Assembly (NCBI GenBank): GCA_021151685.1
Contig: JAGKWS010000042.1
Coordinates: 1-38,676, forward strand
Direction of reading: 5' to 3'
DNA length: 38,676 nucleotides
Source of the DNA: Chitinophagaceae bacterium
Lineage (GTDB): Bacteria; Bacteroidota; Bacteroidia; Chitinophagales; Chitinophagaceae
The position numbers were made by a program, and so were the translations under genes. Position 1 is the first letter of the stretch, and the number at the start of each line of letters is the position of its first letter. Below are positions 32,646 through 38,676 of the stretch, piece after piece. The notes under the pieces were generated by a model that was not told the DNA's origin, did not search any database, and saw only the letters and a list, made by a program, of their open reading frames with translations.

Positions 32646-33422
32646 ATGCCGGTAGTCACACTCATCTCCGATCTTGGCTTGCGCGATGCTACTGCGGGCA
32701 TTGCAAGGGGTATTATTTACACCGCATTGCCCGCTGCCACCATTGTCGATATCTCTCACGAGGTGCCCCCTTTTCAGGTTGCCCATGCCGCATGGTTGCT
32801 GGGTAGTGTGTGTCATAGCTTTCCGCCTCACACGGTGCATCTGGTTCTTGTCGATGCGCTCTATCAGGCGCAGCCACAAATGTTGTTAGTTGCCATAGGC
32901 CAGCAATACATATTGGCACCTGCCAATGGCGTTTTGTCGCTATTGTCGGCCGTTGCCGGCACACAGGCATGGGTAGTGCATACAGGGGCACCCGGTCAGG
33001 GGCTATTGCAATGGGTACAAGCGGCAGTGCAAGTAGTGGCACAGTTGCAGGCCGCTCCTGCCACACAGTATGGCTGGCCTCAGATAGCTATTCCGCAGGT
33101 CCTTCCTCAGCCGGTACAGGTAGCCAACGATGCCATCCTCTGCCATGTTCAGTATATCGACAATTTTGGCAACCTCATTACCAACCTGTCGCAGCAGCAG
33201 TTTCAGGCCGTTGGTGCCAATCGCCCCTTTCGCATTACAGTAGGGGTCGAGGTCATTACGCGTATTGCTACCGCCTGTGCCGATGTGCCTAAAGGCGATG
33301 CGCTTTGCCGTTTCAACAGCCGCGGCTTCTTACAGGTTTGTGTCAACAAAGGCAACGCCGCTTCCCTGCTCGGTTTCCGCATAGGGGGTATTTACAATCA
33401 TATCAAAATTCAGTTCGGATGA
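32646..33422 (+). CDS. DUF62 family protein (SAM hydroxide adenosyltransferase / chlorinase-fluorinase-like)
   Basis: From ATG 32646 (MPVVTLISDLGLRDATAGIARGIIY) this encodes 258 aa with the two-domain DUF62 fold. Visible are IVDISHEVPPFQVAHAAWLL, VLVDALYQ, an APANGVLSLL segment, and the C-terminal beta-barrel with HVQYIDNFGNLITNLS. The family splits S-adenosylmethionine with hydroxide or halide. In the common enzymes the central parts read VDPGVGT.R, PDNG and FHGRD; here they are VDALYQAQP, PANG and VHTGA, so the Asp is kept but other active-site positions differ. Bacteroidota have divergent members, and activity is uncertain. The stop overlaps the next gene's start (ATGA). Confidence 0.8.
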   Translation: MPVVTLISDLGLRDATAGIARGIIYTALPAATIVDISHEVPPFQVAHAAWLLGSVCHSFPPHTVHLVLVDALYQAQPQMLLVAIGQQYILAPANGVLSLLSAVAGTQAWVVHTGAPGQGLLQWVQAAVQVVAQLQAAPATQYGWPQIAIPQVLPQPVQVANDAILCHVQYIDNFGNLITNLSQQQFQAVGANRPFRITVGVEVITRIATACADVPKGDALCRFNSRGFLQVCVNKGNAASLLGFRIGGIYNHIKIQFG

Positions 33423-33715
33423 TCGTTCGTATTGTACAAATGACTTTCAGAATGGAGGAAATAGACACCTTTACCGCCTTGTTCGAAGAGCGTAAGGAGC
33501 GTATACGCCATTTCGAAGGGTGTCTGCACTTGCAGTTGTGGCAAGATACCACCCACCCCAACATATTCTTTACCTACAGCATGTGGCAGTCTCAGGCCGC
33601 GCTCGATCATTATCGCTTTTCCGAGTTCTTCAAAGATACATGGGGGCGCACCCGCGCCCTCTTCGCTATGCCACCACAGGCATGGAGTGTTATGCCGCGT
33701 CACATACTCAATTAA
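33419..33715 (+). CDS. Antibiotic biosynthesis monooxygenase (ABM)-like small protein
   Basis: This 98-aa protein, starting at the ATG that overlaps the previous stop (ATGA, translational coupling), has the dimeric ferredoxin-like ABM fold. It shows VRIVQMTFRMEEIDTFTALFEE, then CLHLQLWQDTTHPNIFFTYSMWQSQAALDHYRFSEFF. The Trp/His pattern is that of small cofactor-free monooxygenase-like proteins, many of unknown substrate. The upstream frame to 33305 belongs to the DUF62 gene region. The pairing with DUF62 may be functional. A terminator follows. Confidence 0.82.
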   Translation: MIVRIVQMTFRMEEIDTFTALFEERKERIRHFEGCLHLQLWQDTTHPNIFFTYSMWQSQAALDHYRFSEFFKDTWGRTRALFAMPPQAWSVMPRHILN

Positions 33716-33734
33716 CATTATATTACCCCTACAA

Positions 33735-33764
33735 AAAAAGCGAACGTGACAAACGTTCGCTTTC
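33735..33764. terminator. Bidirectional intrinsic terminator
   Basis: AAAGCGAACGT pairs with AACGTTCGCTTT across a short GACA loop. It is flanked by an A tract on the left and T on the right and lies between convergent genes ending at 33715 and 33788. Confidence 0.85.
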
Positions 33765-33787
33765 TATAATGTGCCCGTACAGGGTCA

Positions 33788-34282
33788 TCAGTACTTGCGT
33801 TGTGCCTTTGTTCTTTGTGCCGGGTTATACGGTGGTTCATGCATCTCGGGGTTTTGATACACCAGTATCTCGTAAAAACGGCTCGTTTCGTTGTAGCCCA
33901 AAAACGTTATTTGTACATCCTGCATGCGGCGGTAGTTGCATACATAGCAGGTAGCCGCCTTGTTGGGCGATGTTTCTTTGGCACAGCTTGCTGTTATTTC
34001 GTTATAAATGCTCTTATAATCCGCAGCATTATCGGTCTGGTAGGTTACGTAACATTCGTTCTCGTTGTTGATAACCGTGTTATAAAACCGTTTCCCCACC
34101 GGATAGTGATAATAGTAGCTGTTGGCTCTGCGCTCAAAATTATTGGCTTGCAAAAAGTAGGTGAGTACATCCTCTTTGTTGCATACTTTTTTGTTTTCCA
34201 GCACTTGTAGAAACACATCTTTCTGCGCCCGTGCCGTCATGCCAGTCCACAGTGCCAATAGTACCAATATTGCCCTTTTCAT
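33788..34282 (-). CDS. Secreted hypothetical protein with Cys-rich C-terminal half
   Basis: This 164-aa protein has a signal peptide (MKRAILVLLALWTGMTARAQ). The mature part has ENKKVCNKEDVLTYFLQANNFERR, a Tyr-rich stretch (NSYYYHYPVG) and several Cys (ECYV, ASCAKE, ATCYVC) that could form disulfides in the periplasm. No family was recognised. The start fits a promoter box at 34302. It is a single gene between a terminator and the glucosaminidase-like gene on the same strand. Confidence 0.7.
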   Translation of the reverse strand: MKRAILVLLALWTGMTARAQKDVFLQVLENKKVCNKEDVLTYFLQANNFERRANSYYYHYPVGKRFYNTVINNENECYVTYQTDNAADYKSIYNEITASCAKETSPNKAATCYVCNYRRMQDVQITFLGYNETSRFYEILVYQNPEMHEPPYNPAQRTKAQRKY

Positions 34283-34301
34283 TAGCCGAGGAATTTTTAA
34301 T

Positions 34302-34309
34302 CAAAGCTA
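34302..34309 (-). promoter_or_regulatory. Promoter -7 box TAGCTTTG for the secreted protein gene
   Basis: The minus strand reads TAGCTTTG, matching TAnnTTTG, 19 nt before ATG 34282. Confidence 0.5.
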
Positions 34310-34387
34310 TAAAAGTAAATTAGATTATCGTAGCTGTAGCACAATCGTTTTACACAAATGCGTTAGTATTATGTATTGATTTATTAT

Positions 34388-34900
34388 TTAATCTATGTCG
34401 TGCAGTTTATACTTTTCTATCATGGTTATCAACTGGTGGTTGTAGCGGCTGTTAGTGTTGTAGGCCGAATCGCGCAGACCGTTGGCCCATCCCTTATAGT
34501 CGCCACGCTCTAAGTGGTACAACTTCTTGAATCGCCTGTCTTGCCCTATCAGCCTACAGTGGTCTTTAAACCCGGCCGATACACTTTTGTACTTCCGGTA
34601 GCATTCATTGTAGCCACCTTTTTTATCGTACCATGTGGGGCCGTGGTAAAAACGGTCGCACTTTATAGCAAAGTGGTTGTTTGCAACTTCTGCCATACCC
34701 GTCGTGCCACTTTTCGATGCTATGGCCGCTTGTGCCAATAGTATGCTGGGGGGTATGCCATGTTTTTTGCCCATCTTTTGGGCCAGTCCTTTGTAGGCGG
34801 CTATGTAGTTTGCTTCCGGGTCCTTGGTCTGTACCATTTTTTTATGGCAGGCTGTCAGGCACACCATGGCCAGCAGCATTAGTATCACTATTCTTTTCAT
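34388..34900 (-). CDS. Glucosaminidase-fold lipoprotein, catalytic Glu replaced
   Basis: From ATG 34900 (MKRIVILMLLAMVCLTAC) this encodes a 170-aa lipoprotein with lipobox LTAC. The rest is a glucosaminidase domain of the FlgJ/Atl type: HGIPPSILLAQAAIASKSG, MAEVANNHFAIKC, ECYRKYKSVSAGFKDHCRLIG and DYKGWANGLRDSAY.....Y..QLITMIEKYKL. In active members the segment reads LAQAxLESGxG with the catalytic Glu; here the residue is Ala61 (codon GCA at 34718-34720), a single-base step from GAA. The structural pattern is intact, so it could be a peptidoglycan-binding rather than cleaving protein. The longer frame to 34972 is not used because it lacks an export signal. Confidence 0.87.
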   Translation of the reverse strand: MKRIVILMLLAMVCLTACHKKMVQTKDPEANYIAAYKGLAQKMGKKHGIPPSILLAQAAIASKSGTTGMAEVANNHFAIKCDRFYHGPTWYDKKGGYNECYRKYKSVSAGFKDHCRLIGQDRRFKKLYHLERGDYKGWANGLRDSAYNTNSRYNHQLITMIEKYKLHDID

Positions 34901-35042
34901 ATCGATTTTTCTTGCTGCTAATGTAGCAAAATATATGGCAACCATTATAACACTGTGGCATATGTATACCATTTATACGTGTTATTGTCGCTCATTGGTT
35001 CGCAATATGGCGAATTATTCCCCTTGCTTGATGGCAATAGGC

Positions 35043-35050
35043 TATTTTTG
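35043..35050 (+). promoter_or_regulatory. Promoter -7 box TATTTTTG for the lipoprotein gene at 35071
   Basis: TATTTTTG matches TAnnTTTG with TTG at 35024-35026 upstream and ATG 35071 20 nt downstream. Confidence 0.5.
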
Positions 35051-35070
35051 TATCAAATAACGTTCTCTTT

Positions 35071-35922
35071 ATGTACAAGCAGTTATCTTATGCACTCATT
35101 GCTGCCGCAGCACTGTCTTCTTGTGGTGGTTCCGAAGCTCCGGCAGGTTCCGAAACCACATCGGCCACCACACAGCCGGCACCTGCTCCCGTAGCCCACA
35201 AGGTACCGCAGTTGGTGCCTGTCAGTGCCTCTCCCGACTTTCCCAAGGCCTCTTTGTCTGTAGGCAGTGTAACGGCTACGCCTGTCGGCAAAGATTCGGC
35301 AAAGGTTAGCTTTGCCTTTGCTGTAAAAAATTACGAGCTCAAAGCCCAAACGGCCGATACCGGCTCTAAACTGTGCAACAACTCGGCACAGGGGCAGCAT
35401 ATACATTTCATTCTCGACAATGCACCGTACAAGGCACTATACGAACCTAAGAACGAGGTGACTCTTGCCAATGGTTCAGAGCATTATCTGATGGTGTTCC
35501 TTTCCCGGTCCTATCATGAGTCTGTAAAGTCGGCAGGGGCAGCAGCCATTTATCATTTTAGGATAGATGAGAAAGGTAAGCTGGTGCGTATGGACGACCC
35601 AAAGACACCCATGCTGTTCTATAGCCGGCCCAAGGGCGATTATATAGGCAAAGACACAGCCAACATCCTGCTCGATTTTTATATGTGGAACGGGCAGCTG
35701 GCACAAGAAGGGTTCAAGGTGCAGGCCGACATCCTTACTGCAGAAGGGGAAAATAACACCTTTACCTTCATGGCTTGGGAGCCTAAGTTTATTACCAACT
35801 TGCCTATGGGTAAAAACAAAATTACACTTACACTCATTGGCCCCGATGGTAAACAACCCGATGCCCCCAATACAAAAGTAGAGCGCGAAATAAATCTGTC
35901 GGCAGGCGAACCTATGAAGTAG
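35071..35922 (+). CDS. Hypothetical lipoprotein
   Basis: This 283-aa protein starts MYKQLSYALIAAAALSSCGGS, a signal peptide with lipobox LSSC. A Pro/Ala/Thr-rich linker follows, then a conserved-looking region with AFAVKNYELKAQT, GQHIHFILDNAPYKALYEPKNEVTLANGSEHYLMVFLSRSYHESVKSAGA (in pieces) and DYIGKDTANILLDFYMWNGQL. The repeated beta-strand pattern and His residues (HIHF, EHYL, YHES) suggest a secreted beta-sandwich, perhaps a metal-binding one, facing the periplasm or the outer surface. I have seen similar proteins in Bacteroidota but know no function. It is single, followed by a strong terminator. Confidence 0.75.
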   Translation: MYKQLSYALIAAAALSSCGGSEAPAGSETTSATTQPAPAPVAHKVPQLVPVSASPDFPKASLSVGSVTATPVGKDSAKVSFAFAVKNYELKAQTADTGSKLCNNSAQGQHIHFILDNAPYKALYEPKNEVTLANGSEHYLMVFLSRSYHESVKSAGAAAIYHFRIDEKGKLVRMDDPKTPMLFYSRPKGDYIGKDTANILLDFYMWNGQLAQEGFKVQADILTAEGENNTFTFMAWEPKFITNLPMGKNKITLTLIGPDGKQPDAPNTKVEREINLSAGEPMK

Positions 35923-35956
35923 GTTGCCACACATCGAATATTCATACTATTAAAGC

Positions 35957-35993
35957 AAAGTCGGGCACCATAATGAATGGTGCCCGACTTTTT
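35957..35993. terminator. Intrinsic terminator, usable on both strands
   Basis: AAAGTCGGGCACCAT pairs with ATGGTGCCCGACTTT across a short loop, followed by five T. It lies between the convergent lipoprotein genes at 35071 and 36074. Confidence 0.9.
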
Positions 35994-36073
35994 ATTGATG
36001 CACGAGGCATCGTCGCAAGTTATATGGCTTAGAAAAGACCTGTATAATGTAGGTTAGATATACCGTTCTGTGG

Positions 36074-36325
36074 TTACAGGTCTGTAACTACCTTACAACG
36101 TATTACCTTACCCGTACCATGCAGTTCCTCGGCACGGCTTAACTGATAATCGTTACACCTTTTTTGTGCTGCATTGTTCGACATGAAACCCAATGGTTCT
36201 TCTTCTTTGGCCTTACCCCACTGCTCTTGCCGCTCGCAGTAGCAGGTATACTCCTTTCTAAGGCAAGATGTCATCAGCAGTGTAGTACCCAATGTGGCGG
36301 TCAGTACCCATAAACGACGTTTCAT
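36074..36325 (-). CDS. Small hypothetical lipoprotein
   Basis: This 83-aa protein has an N-terminal signal ending in a lipobox (LLMTSC, Cys21). The mature part has CYCERQEQWGKAKEEE, then NNAAQKRCNDYQLSRAEELHGTGKVIRCKVV. The pattern of a Cys pair, an Asn-Asn-Ala-Gln-Lys-Arg-Cys helix and a last Cys is recurrent in short Bacteroidota lipoproteins of unknown role; disulfides are likely. It lies 63 nt downstream of the DoxX/thioredoxin fusion gene on the same strand and may be cotranscribed with it. Confidence 0.65.
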   Translation of the reverse strand: MKRRLWVLTATLGTTLLMTSCLRKEYTCYCERQEQWGKAKEEEPLGFMSNNAAQKRCNDYQLSRAEELHGTGKVIRCKVVTDL

Positions 36326-36388
36326 AGCACAAAAATTTGTTCACAAATATATAGTTTTTCTGCGAAGGGCCGTATTTCGCCTTCTATA

Positions 36389-37357
36389 TCACTTGTTGCC
36401 ACCATGTGCCCACGCACTTATCTCGCTCTGGTTCATGGTGTTGTAGGTAGAGTTGGCTACTACCATGCCGTCTTGTATCCATACTATTGTGGGGAATCTC
36501 CCGCCTGTATAGTCCAGAAAGGCATCGCGGTGCAGCCGCATCCACGGCACATTCTGCGCCTTCGTTTCCTTCCAGAATTCCGTGAGGTCGCTCTTCACGC
36601 CACCTATCACCATCAGTAGTGGCAGGGTAGTGTCTGCCCGCCGCATCAGGCTCATTTTGCGGGCCGCTATGCTACAGTGTGGGCATGTGGGGCTCAGAAA
36701 TGCTACTATGTGCCGCCCTTTCATTACATCTACCGGGGCAACGGCGGGGTAGGGTAGTGGCCCTGTAGCCACACTGTCGTCCTGTACGGGGTGGTATAGC
36801 GGTGTCGGGTCGAACCGGTACACATCTTTTTTCAGCCAGGTGGGCTCGCCCACCGCCATGGGGTATAATATAAAAGGCAGAGCTACGCCTGCGGCAAATA
36901 GTATGCCCGTAAGCAGCCCGCTGCGCCGGAAGTGCCACCCGTCATGAAACACCCACAATGCGGCAATCATCAGCAGCATTACCCCGTTTTTTATCAGCGA
37001 CACCGATGGTCGCATCCATATTTCATCGCCAAAACAACCGCAATTGATGTCGTTGCCGGCTACAGCCCACAGCCATACCAGGTATATGCTGAACACCGCC
37101 AGCAGTGCCGCAGCTATCTTCAGTACGGCCTTGTGGCTTCCATACAGGTGTAGCACCATCAGCCCGCCCAGTGTTGCTTCCAACCCTGTAAGGCCACGCG
37201 CAAGGACTGCCGCAGCTACCCATGGTAGGTGCAGGTACTCTACAATGGTATACTCAAAAGGCTGTATGGGCAATACCTTGGTCCATGCCGAGTACAAAAA
37301 TGTGGCACCCGTCAGTACCGAAAGTAGTATCAGCAATATCTTCTTTACAAGTTGCAT
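36389..37357 (-). CDS. DoxX/MauE-like membrane domain fused to a thioredoxin-like domain
   Basis: This 322-aa protein has an N-terminal DoxX/MauE-like half of about six hydrophobic segments (residues 7-165) with LTGLEATLGGLMVLHLYG and a conserved NCGCFGD (Cys106, Cys108). After a linker comes a thioredoxin-like half (about 205-320) with HIVAFLSPTCPHC (CPHC, Cys225 and Cys228) and FPTIVWIQDG (cis-Pro). The MauE-like half would pass electrons across the membrane and the thioredoxin half would handle substrates in the periplasm. Similar two-part proteins (BT_3928-like) are known in Bacteroidota. A promoter box lies 10 nt before the ATG. Confidence 0.85.
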   Translation of the reverse strand: MQLVKKILLILLSVLTGATFLYSAWTKVLPIQPFEYTIVEYLHLPWVAAAVLARGLTGLEATLGGLMVLHLYGSHKAVLKIAAALLAVFSIYLVWLWAVAGNDINCGCFGDEIWMRPSVSLIKNGVMLLMIAALWVFHDGWHFRRSGLLTGILFAAGVALPFILYPMAVGEPTWLKKDVYRFDPTPLYHPVQDDSVATGPLPYPAVAPVDVMKGRHIVAFLSPTCPHCSIAARKMSLMRRADTTLPLLMVIGGVKSDLTEFWKETKAQNVPWMRLHRDAFLDYTGGRFPTIVWIQDGMVVANSTYNTMNQSEISAWAHGGNK

Positions 37358-37367
37358 AGCGTTGGCG

Positions 37368-37375
37368 CAAAATTA
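37368..37375 (-). promoter_or_regulatory. Promoter -7 box TAATTTTG for the DoxX/thioredoxin gene
   Basis: The minus strand reads TAATTTTG, matching TAnnTTTG, ten nt upstream of ATG 37357, giving a very short leader. Confidence 0.5.
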
Positions 37376-37415
37376 GCATATAAGGCCATCTACATTTGCT
37401 TTCTGCCATTGTTAA

Positions 37416-38423
37416 ATGCATATACCCGTTCATTCTCCCTATTTTCGCCCTATGTCGGTACACGCCTTTTGCAGCCACATACAGGATATCAACTTTTCCG
37501 ACCACAGTCACCTTACCGGCTTGCTGTCTCAGGACAAGCATACCCGTATAGAGGGTCTGTGTTCCGAGGCTGCGTTTGCGGCCGATGTACTGGCGGGTAA
37601 TTTCCCCACTACTACGTCCGACTTTTGGTTTACCCGCGCCCATCATTCATGGGCCGTTACCCGTATTGTTACCGATGCTCTGCAACCCCTTTCCCCGCTC
37701 GACTATAAGCTGCTGGATGGTTTTGCATCCCGCATACCCGTGTCTATTGCGTGGTTTTCTTATGCGGCAGCCTCGTTCTATGGTTTCCTGCATCATGCGG
37801 GCAATCGCTACCCGGATGGGGTAGAAGGTATGGGGCATGAGTTGGTATCCGTGCCCAACCCCATAATTGCCCCGCCCGATGCCCGCGACCCCGTTCGCCT
37901 GCGCAAGGCGTGTGCCTATCTGGCCAGTCAGGGCCTTTTGCGAGCCTCTGCAGTCCGTCGTCTATTTGCCAATTGCTGGCTGGGCCGTGCTGTATGGGAC
38001 ATTGATGCATTTACCATTACCCCCGGCGGCAAGGTTGTAGCCCTGGAGGTGAAGCAGAAGTACCCCACGGCACGTGGCACGTTTGGGCTTAACCAAGGGC
38101 AGGAGCAGCTATTTCGCTTTCTCAATAGTTTGGGTATGCCGGTCGTACACGTTATTCTGGCCAAGCCCGTCTCCGATTCGTCCATACATGCTACCGATCT
38201 GCTTACCCTGCCTCAATACACCGCCCATACGCAATGGCTGTATACCCGCTTTGTGCCATCTCGCTTGCAGCAGGCTATGGCTGCAGCCCCAGCCTACACG
38301 TCTATCTTTGGTACGGGGCAGCTATCTTACAGCCACATACCACGGCAGCACTTTAGTACTCTGAAGCGGTTTGGTGTACCCACGCCCGGCATAGCCGATG
38401 CGCTGCTTGCGGGGATAGAATAG
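37416..38423 (+). CDS. Hypothetical protein, candidate PD-(D/E)XK nuclease fold
   Basis: This 335-aa soluble protein has no recognised name. In the C-terminal half VWDIDAFTITPGGKVVALEVKQKYP gives Asp195 and Asp197, then Glu211-Val-Lys213 after a strand, followed by a Gln/Glu helix (NQGQEQLFRFL) and the strand VVHVILAK. This is the order expected of the PD-(D/E)XK nuclease core, with a preceding helix bearing Glu51 (RIEGLCSEAAFAADVLAG) as a possible fourth ligand. The N-terminal half has TFW/His-rich text of unknown role. ATG 37416 is chosen; ATG 37452 (MSVHAFC) is possible. It is single, 58 nt from the divergent DoxX gene and followed by heptanucleotide arrays. Confidence 0.7.
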   Translation: MHIPVHSPYFRPMSVHAFCSHIQDINFSDHSHLTGLLSQDKHTRIEGLCSEAAFAADVLAGNFPTTTSDFWFTRAHHSWAVTRIVTDALQPLSPLDYKLLDGFASRIPVSIAWFSYAAASFYGFLHHAGNRYPDGVEGMGHELVSVPNPIIAPPDARDPVRLRKACAYLASQGLLRASAVRRLFANCWLGRAVWDIDAFTITPGGKVVALEVKQKYPTARGTFGLNQGQEQLFRFLNSLGMPVVHVILAKPVSDSSIHATDLLTLPQYTAHTQWLYTRFVPSRLQQAMAAAPAYTSIFGTGQLSYSHIPRQHFSTLKRFGVPTPGIADALLAGIE

Positions 38424-38438
38424 TGTCGCTTCGGCGAA

Positions 38439-38473
38439 AATTCCAAATTCCAAATTCCAAATTCCAAATTCCA
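38439..38473 (+). repeat. Heptanucleotide tandem array AATTCCA x5
   Basis: Five perfect copies of AATTCCA start 16 nt after the nuclease-like gene's stop. The unit is a rotation of ATTCCAA, one of the units of the array at 30864-30932 read in that array's gene-sense direction. Confidence 0.9.
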
Positions 38474-38501
38474 GAGTTGAGAGTCGAGAGTCGAGAGTCG
38501 A
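38474..38501 (+). repeat. Heptanucleotide tandem array GAGTCGA x4
   Basis: Four 7-nt units (first one GAGTTGA, then three GAGTCGA) directly join the AATTCCA array, keeping the same 7-nt period while changing the unit sequence. Confidence 0.85.
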
Positions 38502-38571
38502 GAAAAAATCTCAAATAACAAGATACAAGGTTTAAAATGAAAAGCTCATACTCTAAAGTCATAATAGGGGT

Positions 38572-38676
38572 GTGATAGCGGACTGCTGCGAGGTGTTAGC
38601 TACAGAAAATGATACCATTGTGTATTGGCTACCAATGGTTTCGGCGGGTGCGTTTGATAACTTGAATATCGAGGTA
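38572..38676 (+). CDS. Possible start of a gene cut by the window end
   Basis: After a TAA, the frame from about 38555 stays open to the last base; a GTG at 38572 could start it. The 35 visible codons include EVLATENDTIVYWLPMVSAG and DNLNIEV, of protein-like composition, but no family can be named. It could be a chance open frame. Confidence 0.25.
   Translation, partial: MIADCCEVLATENDTIVYWLPMVSAGAFDNLNIEV

Overview
The window looks like the chromosome of a free-living Bacteroidota bacterium, probably Chitinophagaceae or a relative. The reasons are two very large secreted proteins with type IX secretion (T9SS) C-terminal signals, a LytS/LytTR two-component pair, many HxlR regulators, and repeated copies of the Bacteroidota -7 promoter box TAnnTTTG just upstream of start codons. 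No tRNA, rRNA, CRISPR array, phage module or transposase was recognised.

The left end (1-1121) is the most unusual part. It holds the 3' end of a DUF1566-type C-type-lectin-like gene, a small four-helix-bundle (Avd-like) gene, and a 126-nt non-coding copy of the lectin gene's last codons in which the changed codons are mostly AAC/AAT. This is the layout of a diversity-generating retroelement (DGR): variable protein with variable repeat (VR), accessory protein, template repeat (TR). No reverse transcriptase follows. The expected place holds a REP-like palindromic repeat (three copies at 1.15, 1.85 and 2.76 kb) and a CdiI_2-like immunity gene. The VR/TR mismatches are mostly, but not only, at template adenines, so the cassette may be old, decaying, or served in trans.

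From 2.0 to 9.97 kb come single genes and small units: a CarboxypepD_reg-like membrane protein, thioredoxin, two HxlR regulators (one divergent from a nitroreductase), a CPA1 Na+/H+ antiporter, a Crp-like regulator convergent with an MDR oxidoreductase, a divergent DapB-like reductase and a hemerythrin-like protein. From 10.2 to 13.7 kb a minus-strand block carries a secreted intradiol-dioxygenase-like protein with a C-terminal sorting-like domain, a pirin/cupin-like protein and the LytTR response regulator with its histidine kinase.

The stretch 13.7-16.8 kb is gene-poor and decayed. Around one intact DUF3050 gene lie a broken Rieske-type N-terminus and two diverged remnants of the same small membrane-protein gene. 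From 16.8 to 30.6 kb two T9SS proteins dominate: a 754-aa protein with four Ig-like repeats and a 2635-aa protein with a seven-unit SBBP propeller, two six-unit NHL propellers and sixteen Ig-like repeats. Between them lie an HxlR/NmrA-like divergent pair and a DEAD-box helicase.

The right part (30.9-38.7 kb) has an rdgB-DUF2027/Smr operon, a DUF62-monooxygenase pair with overlapping ATGA, several small secreted or lipoproteins, a glucosaminidase-like lipoprotein lacking its catalytic Glu, a DoxX/thioredoxin fusion and a candidate PD-(D/E)XK nuclease. Two heptanucleotide repeat arrays sit directly 3' of genes in the same sense orientation, and one appears to have cut off the end of an Smr domain.
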